A stretch of 64,000 nt of DNA from positions 186,001 through 250,000 of the forward strand of contig NW_027248937.1 in the NCBI RefSeq assembly GCF_036711975.1, given 5' to 3'. Below, one piece after another: positions 54,667 to 64,000 of the stretch (position 1 is the stretch's first letter; each line of letters begins with the position of its first letter). Origin of the DNA: Onthophagus taurus (taxonomy: Eukaryota > Arthropoda > Insecta > Coleoptera > Scarabaeidae). The notes under the pieces are model-generated. The model was given only the letters and a program-made list of their open reading frames with translations. It was not told the origin of the DNA and ran no database searches. The position numbers were made by a program, and so were the translations under genes.

Positions 54667-57582
54667 ATTATGACGTTTTACGCCGTTCTGAGACATGTTT
54701 GAACTTTCTATCACTTTTGGTTCCGATAATTCTGTTGACCCTATTTGTGATATTCAGGCGCCAAATGACATGTTGGAGCATGTTGGAGATAAAAAACAAA
54801 ATGTCCCCAAAACGTGATATTATGACGTTATACGCCGTTCTGAGACATGTTTGAACTTTCCATCACTTTTGGTTCCGGTAATTCTGTCGACCATATATGT
54901 GATATTCAGATGCCAAATGTCACATTGGAGCATATTGGAGATAAAAAACAAAATGTGCCCAAAACGTGATATTATGACGTTTTACGCCGTTCTGAGACAT
55001 GTTTGAACTTTCTATCACTTCTGGTTCCGATAATTCTGTTGACCATATTTGTGATATTCAGGCGCCAAATGACATGTTGGAGCATGTTGGAGATAAAAAA
55101 CAAAATGTGCCCAAAACGTGATATTATGACGTTATACGCCGTTCTGAGACATGTTTGAACTTTCTATCACTTTCGGTTCCGATAATTCTGTTGACCGTAT
55201 TTGTGATATTCAGGCGCCAAATGACATCTTGGAGCATGTTGGAGATAAAAAACAAAATGTGCCCAAAACGTGATATTATGACGTTATACGCCGTTCTGAG
55301 ACATGTTTGAACTTTCTATCACTTTTGGTTCCGATAATTCTGTTGACCATATTTGTGATATTCAGGCGCCAAATGACATCTTGAAGCATGTTGGAGATAA
55401 AAAACAAAATGTGCCCAAAACGTGATATTATGACGTTTTACGCGGTTCTGAGACATGTTTGAACTTTCTATCACTTCTGGTTCCGATAATTCTGTTGACC
55501 ATATTTGTGATATTCAGGCGCCAAATGACATCTTGGAGCATGTTGGAGATAAAAAACAAAATGTGCCCAAAACGTTATATTATGACGTTATACGCCGTTC
55601 TGAGACATGTTTGAACTTTCTATCACTTTTGGTTCCGATAATTCTGTTGACCATATTTGTGGTATTCAGACGCCAAATGACATCTTTGAGCATGTTGGAG
55701 ATAAAAAACAAAATGTGCCCAAAACGTGATATATTGACGTTATACGCCGTTCTGAGACATGTTTGAACTTTCTATCACTTTTGGTTCCGATAATTCTGTT
55801 GACCATATTTGTGATATTCAGGCGCCAAATGACATCTTGGAGCATGTTGGAGATAAAAAACAAAATGTGCCCAAAACGTGATACTATGACGTTATACGCC
55901 GTTCTGAGACATGTTTGAACTTTCTATCACTTTTGGTTCCGGTAATTCTGTCGACCATATATGTGATATTCAGATGCTAAATGTCACATTGGAGCATGTT
56001 GGAGATAAAAAACAAAATGTGCCCAAAACGTTATATTATGACGTTATACGCCGTTCTGAGACATGTTTGAACTTTCTATCACTTTTGGTTTCGATAATTC
56101 TGTTGACCATATTTGTGATATTCAGGCGCCAAATGACATCTTGGAGCATGTTGGAGATAAAAAACAAAATGTGCCCGAAACGTGATATTATGACGTTATA
56201 CGCCGTTCTGAGACATGTTTGAACTTTCCATCACTTTTGGTTTCGATAATTCTGTTGACCATATTTGTGATATTCAGGCGCCAAATGACATCTTGGAGCA
56301 TGTTGGAGATAAAAAACAAAATGTGCCCAAAACGTGATATTATGACGTTATACGCCGTTCTGAGACATGTTTGAACTTTCTATCACTTTTGGTTCCGATA
56401 ATTCTGTTGACCGTATTTGTGATATTCAGGCGCCCAATGACATGTTGGAGTATGTTGGAGATAAAAAACAAAATGTGTCCAAAACGTGTTATTATGACGT
56501 TATACGCCGTTCTGAGCCATGTTTGAACTTTCTATCACTTTTGGTTCCGATAATTCTGTTGACCATATTTGTGATATTCAGGCGCCAAATGACATCTTGG
56601 AGCATGTTGGAGATAAAAAACAAAATGTGCCCAAAACGTGATATTATGACGTTATACGCCGTTCTGAGCCATGTTTGAACTTTCTATCACTTTTGGTTCC
56701 GATAATTCTGTTGACCATATTTGTGATATTCAGGCGCCAAATGACATCTTGGAGCATGTTGGAGATAAAAAACAAAATGTGCCCAAAACGTTATATTATG
56801 ACGTTATACGCCGTTCTGAGACATGCTTGAACTTTCTATCACTTTTGGTTCCGATAATTCTGTCGACCATATATGTGATATTCAGATGCCAAATGTCACA
56901 TTGGAGCATGTTGGAGATAAAAAACAAAATGTGCCCAAAACGTGATATTATGACGTTATACGCCGTTCAGAGCCATGTTTGAACTTTCTATCACTTTTGG
57001 TTCCGATAATTCTGTCGACCATATATGTGATATTCAGATGCCAAAAGTCACATTGGAGCATGATGGAGATAAAAAGCTAAATGTGCCCAAAACGTGATAT
57101 TATGACGTTTTACGCCGTTCTGAGACATGTTTGAACTTTCTATCACTTTTGGTTTCGATAATTCTGTTGACCATATTTGTGATATTCAGGCGCCAAATGA
57201 CATCTTGGAGCATGTTGGAGATAAAAAACAAAATGTGCCCAAAACGTTATATTATGACGTTATACGCCGTTCTGAGACATGTTTGAACTTTCTATCACTT
57301 TTGGTTCCGGTAATTCTGTCGACCATATATGTGATATTCAGATGCCAAATGTCACATTGGAGCATGTTGGAGATAAAAAACAAAATGTGCCCAAAACGTT
57401 ATATTATGACGTTATACGTCGTTCTGAGACATGTTTGAACTTTCTATCACTTTTGGTTCCGATAATTCTGTTGACCATATTTGTGATATTCAGGCGCCAA
57501 ATGACATCTTGGAGCATGTTGGAGATAAAAAACAAAATGTGCCCAAAACGTGATACTATGACGTTATACGCCGTTCTGAGAC

Positions 57583-58348
57583 ATGTTTGAAGTTTCTATC
57601 ACTTTTGGTTCCGGTAATTCTGTCGACCATATATGTGATATTCAGATGCCAAATGTCACATTGGAGCATGTTGGAGATAAAAAACAAAATGTGCCCAAAA
57701 CGTTATATTATGACGTTATACGTCGTTCTGAGACATGTTTGAACTTTCTATCGCTTTTGGTTCCGATAATTCTGTTGACCATATTTGTGATATTCAGGCG
57801 CCAAATGACATCTTGGAGCATGTTGGAGATAAAAAACAAAATGTGCCCAAAACGTGATATTATGACGCTATTCGCCGTTCTGAGACATGTTTGAACTTTC
57901 TATCACTTTTGGTTCCGATAATTCTGTTGACCATATTTGTGATATTCAGGCGCCAAATGACATCTTGGAGCAAGTTGGAGATAAAAAACAAAATGTGCCC
58001 AAAACGTGATATTATGACGTTATACGCCGTTCTGAGACATGTTTGAACTTTCTATCACTTTTGGTTCCGGTAATTCTGTCGACCATATATGTGATATTCA
58101 GATGCCAAATGTCACATTGGAGCATGTTGGAGATAAAACAAAATGTGCCCAAAACGTTATATTATGACGTTATACGCCGTTCTGAGACATGTTTGAACTT
58201 TCTATCACTTTTGGTTCCGATAATTCTGTTGACCATATTTGTGATATTCAGGCGCCAAATGACATCTTGGAGCATGTTGGAGATAAAAAACAAAATGTGC
58301 CCAAAACGTGATATTATAACGTTATACGCCGTTCTGAAACATGTTTGA
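57583..58348 (+). repeat. Duplicated block within array 3, copy 1
   Basis: Matches 61684-62449 at an offset of 4101 bp. The pair share private marks such as GAGCAAGTTGG (57968/62069) and a shortened GATAAAACAAAATG (58132/62233). A nearby segment, 58797-59108, matches 63645-63956 at a different offset (4848). Confidence 0.82.
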
Positions 58349-61300
58349 ACTATCTATCACTCTTGGTTCCGGTAATTCTGTCGACCATATATGTGATATT
58401 CAGATGCCAAATGTCACATTGGAGCATGTTGGAGATAAAAAACAAAATGTGCCCAAAACGTTATATGATGACGTTATACGCCGTTCTGAGACATGTTTGA
58501 ACTTTCTATCACTTTTGGTTCCGATAATTCTGTTGACCATATTTGTGATATTCAGGCGCCAAATGACATGTTGGAGCATGTTGGAGATAAAAAACAAAAT
58601 GTCCCCAAAACGTGATATTATGACGTTATACGCCATTCTGAGCCATGTTTGAACTTTCTATCACTTTTGGTTCCGATAATTCTGTTGACCGTATTTGTGA
58701 TATTCAGGCGCCAAATGACATCTTGGAGCATGTTGGAGATAAAAAACAAAATGTGCCCAAAACCTGATATTATGACGTTATACGCCGTTCTGAGACATGT
58801 TTGAACTTTCTATCACTTTTGGTTCCGGTAATTCTGTCGACCATATTTGTGATATTCAGGCGCCAAATGACATCTTGGAGCATGTTGGAGATAAAAAACA
58901 AAATGTGCCCAAAATGTTATATTATGACGTTATACGCCATTCTGAGCCATGTTTGAACTTTCTATCACTTTTGGTTCCGGTAATTCTGTTGACCATATTT
59001 GTGATATTCAGGGGCCAAATGACATATTGGAGCATGTTGGAGATAAAAAACAAAATGTGCCCAAAACGTGATATTATGACGTTATACGCCGTTCTGAGAC
59101 ATGTTTGAACTTTCTATCACTTTTGGTTCCGGTAATTCTGTCGACCATATATGTGATATTCAGATTCCAAATGTCACATTGGAGCATGTTGGAGATAAAA
59201 AACAAAATGTGCCCAAAACGTGATATTATGACGTTATACGCCGTTCTGAGCCATGTTTGAACTTTCTATCACTTTTGGTTCCGATAATTCTGTCGACCAT
59301 ATATGTGATATTCAGATGCCAAATGTCACATTGGAGCATGTTGGAGATAAAAAACAAAATGTGCCCAAAACGTGATATTATGACGTTATACGCCGTTCAG
59401 AGCCATGTTTGAACTTTCTATCACTTTTGATTCCGATAATTCTGTCGACCATATATGTGATATTCAGATGCCAAATGTCACATTGGAGCATGTTGGAGAT
59501 AAAAAACAAAATGTGCCCAAAACGTGATATTATGACGTTATACGCCGTTCTGAGACATGTTTGAACTTTCTATCACTTTTGGATCCGGTAATTCTGTCGA
59601 CCATATATGTGATATTCAGATGCCAAATGTCACATTGGAGCATGTTGGAGATAAAAAACAAAATATGCCCAAAACGTTATATTATGACGTTATACGCCGT
59701 TCTGAGACATGTTTGAACTATCTATCACTTTTGGTTCCGGTAATTCTGTCGACCATATATGTGATATTCAGATGCCAAATGTCACATTGGAGCATGTTGG
59801 AGATAAAAAACAAAATGTGCCCAAAACGTTATATTCTGACGTTATACGCCGTTCTGAGACATGTTTGAACTTTCGATCACTTTTGGTTCCGATAATTCTG
59901 TTGACCATATTTGTGATATTCAGGCGCCAAATGACATCTTGGAGCATCTTGGAGATAAAAAACAAAATGTGCCCAAAACGTGATATCATGACGTTATACG
60001 CCGTTCTGAGACATGTTTGAACTTTCTATCACTTTTGGTTCCGATAATTCTGTTGACCATATTTGTGATATTCAGGCGCCAAATGACATGTTGGAGCATG
60101 TTGGAGATAAAAAACAAAATGTGCCCAAAACGTGATATTATGACGTTATACGCCATTCTGAGCCATGTTTGAACTTTCTATCACTTTTGGTTCCGATAAT
60201 TCTGTTGACCGTATTTGTGATATTCAGGCGCCAAATGACATCTTGGAGCATGTTGGAGATAAAAAACAAAATGTGCCCAAAACCTGATATTATGACGTTA
60301 TACGCCGTTCTGAGACATGTTTGAACTTTCTATCACTTTTGGTTCCGGTAATTATGTCGACCATATATGTGATATTCAGATGCCAAATGTCACATTGGAG
60401 CATGTTGGAGATAAAAAACAAAATGTGCCCAAAACGTTATATTATGACATTATACGCCATTCTGAGCCACGTTTGAACTTTCTATCACTTTTGGTTCCGG
60501 TAATTCTGTCACCATATATGTGATATTCAGATTCCAAATGTCACATTGGAGCATGTTGGAGATAAAAAACAAAATGTGCCCAAAACGTTATATTATGACG
60601 TTATACGCCGTTCTGAGACATGTTTGAAATTTCTATCACTTTTGGTTCCGATAATTCTGTTGACCATATTTGTGATATTTAGACGCCAAATGACATCTTT
60701 GAGCATGTTGGAGATAAAAAACAAAATCTGCCCAAAACGTGATATTATGACGTTATACGCCGTTCTGAGACATGTTTGAACTTTCTATCACTTTTGGTTC
60801 CGATAATTCTGTAGACCATATTTGTGATCTTCAGGCGCCAAATGACATCTTGGAGCATGTTGGAGATAAAAAACAAAATGTGCCCAAAACGTGATACTAT
60901 GACGTTATACGCCGTTCTGAGACATGTTTGAACTTTCTATCACTTTTAGTTCCGGTAATTCTGTCGACCATATATGTGATATTCAGATGCCAAATGTCAC
61001 ATTGGAGCATGTTGGAGATAAAAAACAAAATGTGCCCAAAACGTTATATTATGACGTTATACGTCGTTCTGAGACATGTTTGAACTTTCTATCACTTTTG
61101 GTTCCGATAATTCTGTTGACCATATTTGTGATATTCAGGCGCCAAATGACATCTTGGAGCATGTTGGAGATAAAAAACAAAATGTGCCCAAAACGTGATA
61201 TTATGACGTTATTCGCCGTTCTGAGACATGTTTGAACTTTCTATCACTTTTGGTTCCGATAATTCTGTTGACCATATTTGTGATATTCAGGCGCCAAATG

Positions 61301-61683
61301 ACATCTTGGAGCAAGTTGGAGATAAAAAACAAAATGTGCCCAAAACGTGATATTATGACGTTATACGCCGTTCTGAGACATGTTTGAACTTTCTATCACT
61401 TTTGGTTCCGGTAATTATGTCGACCATATATGTGATATTCAGATGCCAAATGTCACATTGGAGCATGTTGGAGATAAAAAACAAAATGTGCCCAAAACGT
61501 TATATTATGACGTTATACGTCGTTCTGAGACATGTTTGAACTTTCTATCACTTTTGGTTCCGATAATTCTGTAGACCATATTTGTCATATTCGGGCGCCA
61601 AATGACATCTTGGAGCATGTTGGAGATAAAAAACAAAATGTGCCCAAAACGTGATACTATGACGTTATACGCCGTTCTGAGAC

Positions 61684-62449
61684 ATGTTTGAACTTTCTAT
61701 CACTTTTGGTTCCGGTAATTCTGTCGACCATATATGTGATATTCAGATGCCAAATGTCACATTGGAGCATGTTGGAGATAAAAAACAAAATGTGCCCAAA
61801 ACGTTATATTATGACGTTATACGTCGTTCTGAGACATGTTTGAACTTTCTATCACTTTTGGTTCCGATAATTCTGTTGACCATATTTGTGATATTCAGGC
61901 GCCAAATGACATCTTGGAGCATGTTGGAGATAAAAAACAAAATGTGCCCAAAACGTGATATTATGACGTTATTCGCCGTTCTGAGACATGTTTGAACTTT
62001 CTATCACTTTTGGTTCCGATAATTCTGTTGACCATATTTGTGATATTCAGGCGCCAAATGACATCTTGGAGCAAGTTGGAGATAAAAAACAAAATGTGCC
62101 CAAAACGTGATATTATGACGTTATACGCCGTTCTGAGACATGTTTGAACTTTCTATCACTTTTGGTTCCGGTAATTCTGTCGACCATATATGTGATATTC
62201 AGATGCCAAATGTCACATTGGAGCATGTTGGAGATAAAACAAAATGTGCCCAAAACGTTATATTATGACGTTATACGCCGTTCTGAGACATGTTTGAACT
62301 TTCTATCACTTTTGGTTCCGATAATTCTGTTGACCATATTTGTGATATTCAGGCGCCAAATGACATCTTGGAGCATGTTGGAGATAAAAAACAAAATGTG
62401 CCCAAAACCTGATATTATGACGTTATACGCAGTTCTGAGACATGTTTGA
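61684..62449 (+). repeat. Duplicated block within array 3, copy 2
   Basis: Second copy of 57583-58348, with the same private variants and a few later changes. Confidence 0.82.
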
Positions 62450-64000
62450 ACTTTCTATCACTTTTGGTTCCGGTAATTATGTCGACCATATATGTGATAT
62501 TCAGATGCCAAATGTCACATTGGAGCATGTTGGAGATAAAAAACAAAATGTGCCCAAAACGTTATACGCCATTCTGAGCCACGTTTGAACTTTCTATCAC
62601 TTTTGGTTCCGATAATTCTGTTGACCATATTTGTGATATTCAGGCGCCAAATGACATCTTGGAGCATGTTGGAGATAAAAAACAAAATGTGCCCAAAACG
62701 TGATATTATGACGTTATACGCCGTTCTGAAACATGTTTGAACTATCTATCACTCTTGTTTCCGGTAATTCTGTCGACCATATATGTGATATTCAGATGCC
62801 AAATGTCACATTGGAGCATGTTGGAGATAAAAAACAAAATGTGCCCAAAACGTTATATTATGACGTTATACGCCGTTCTGAGACATGTTTGAACTTTCTA
62901 TCACTTTTGGTTCCGATAATTCTGTTGACCATATTTGTGATATTCAGGCGCCAAATGACATGTTGGAGCATGTTGGAGATACAAAACAAAATGTGCCCAA
63001 AACGTGATATTATGACGTTATACGCCATTCTGAGCCATGTTTGAACTTTCTATCACTTTTGGTTCCGATAATTCTGTTGACCGTATTTGTGATATTCAGG
63101 CGCCAAATGACATCTTGGAGCATGTTGGAGATAAAAAACAAAATGTGCCCAAAACCTGATATTATGACGTTATACGCCGTTCTGAGACATGTTTGAACTT
63201 TCTATCACTTTTGGTTCCGGTAATTATGTCGACCATATATGTGATATTCAGATGCCAAATGTCACATTGGAGCATGTTGGAGATAAAAAACAAAATGTGC
63301 CCAAAACGTTATATTATGACGTTATACGCCATTCTGAGCCACGTTTGAACTTTCTATCACTTTTGGTTCCGGTAATTCTGTAGACCATATATGTGATATT
63401 CAGATTCCAAATGTCACATTGGAGCATGTTGGAGATAAAAAACAAAATGTGCCCAAAACGTTATATTATAACGTTATACGCCGTTCTGAGACATGTTTGA
63501 ACTTTCTATCACTTTTGGTTCCGATAATTCTGTTGACCATATTTGTGATATTTAGACGCCAAATGACATCTTTGAGCATGTTGGAGATAAAAAACAAAAT
63601 CTGCCCAAAACGTGATATTATGACGTTATACGCCGTTCTGAGACATGTTTGAACTTTCTATCACTTTTGGTTCCGGTAATTCTGTCGACCATATTTGTGA
63701 TATTCAGGCGCCAAATGACATCTTGGAGCATGTTGGAGATAAAAAACAAAATGTGCCCAAAATGTTATATTATGACGTTATACGCCATTCTGAGCCATGT
63801 TTGAACTTTCTATCACTTTTGGTTCCGGTAATTCTGTTGACCATATTTGTGATATTCAGGGGCCAAATGACATATTGGAGCATGTTGGAGATAAAAAACA
63901 AAATGTGCCCAAAACGTGATATTATGACGTTATACGCCGTTCTGAGACATGTTTGAACTTTCTATCACTTTTGGTTCCGGTAATTCTGTCGACCATATAT

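Larger units (their letters stand above)
54662..64000 (+). repeat. 152-bp satellite array 3 (right of Bel/Pao)
   Basis: About 61 monomers, still in the same orientation, running off the window end. B-type monomers (CCGGTAATTCTGTCGACC, CACATTGG) are much more common than in array 1 and often alternate with A1 monomers. Point changes and small indels are more frequent: a 15-bp loss near 62562, a 1-bp loss near 60511, and a 3-bp loss near 58137 and 62238. Confidence 0.98.

Noticed and set aside
54472..54714. 80-aa frame spanning the 3' LTR and satellite
   Set aside because: Crosses an insertion junction and has no coding evidence.

Overview
The window is eukaryotic nuclear DNA, most likely from an arthropod and probably an insect. 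I infer this from three things: a complete Bel/Pao LTR retrotransposon, a complete Maverick/Polinton element with spliced genes and introns of about 50-80 nt, and TATA plus TCAGT-type core promoters. There are no bacterial features. The species and order cannot be read from the sequence.

Layout. (1) 1-22887: a tandem satellite with a 152-bp monomer, about 150 head-to-tail copies. (2) 22888-40468: a 17,581-bp Polinton/Maverick inserted in the satellite. It has 603-bp terminal inverted repeats (AGTAGT...ACTACT) and a perfect 6-bp target duplication, CATGTT. (3) 40469-48797: the same satellite in the same orientation and phase. (4) 48798-54661: a 5,864-bp Bel/Pao element with two 221-bp LTRs that look identical, a 5-bp target duplication (GTGAT), a tRNA-Tyr primer-binding site and one intact 1690-aa Gag-Pol frame. 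(5) 54662-64000: satellite again. About 40.5 kb of the window is satellite. Open frames of 60-103 aa inside it are by-products of the repeat, not genes.

The Polinton carries a full virus-like gene set. On the plus strand is a two-exon protein-primed DNA polymerase B with N-terminal zinc fingers. On the minus strand, from the right end inward, are two unrecognised genes, a protein with a phospholipase A2 motif, an adenain-like cysteine protease, a probable minor (penton) capsid protein, a small basic protein, a probable double jelly-roll major capsid protein, two Cys/His-ended proteins, a spliced two-frame cassette of unknown function, the packaging ATPase, an acidic virion-type protein, a 141-aa protein and an integrase with a chromodomain. 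Polymerase and integrase would serve replication and integration; ATPase, protease and capsid genes would serve particle assembly. Every large frame is intact, so the copy looks young.

The least explained part is 31105-33240. A TATA-driven minus-strand unit appears to splice seven tiny leader exons (about 19-84 nt, introns 62-79 nt, no ATG in any exon) onto a 326-aa frame. A strong alternative acceptor overlaps that frame's stop codon and would instead expose a second, 100-aa coiled-coil/PPPY protein. A similar micro-exon leader sits at the right end (39531-39700), where the start codon itself appears to be built across a splice junction. Within the satellite, multi-kilobase duplicated blocks are visible, and one of them preserves a pre-insertion (empty) copy of the Polinton target site at 19484-19489.
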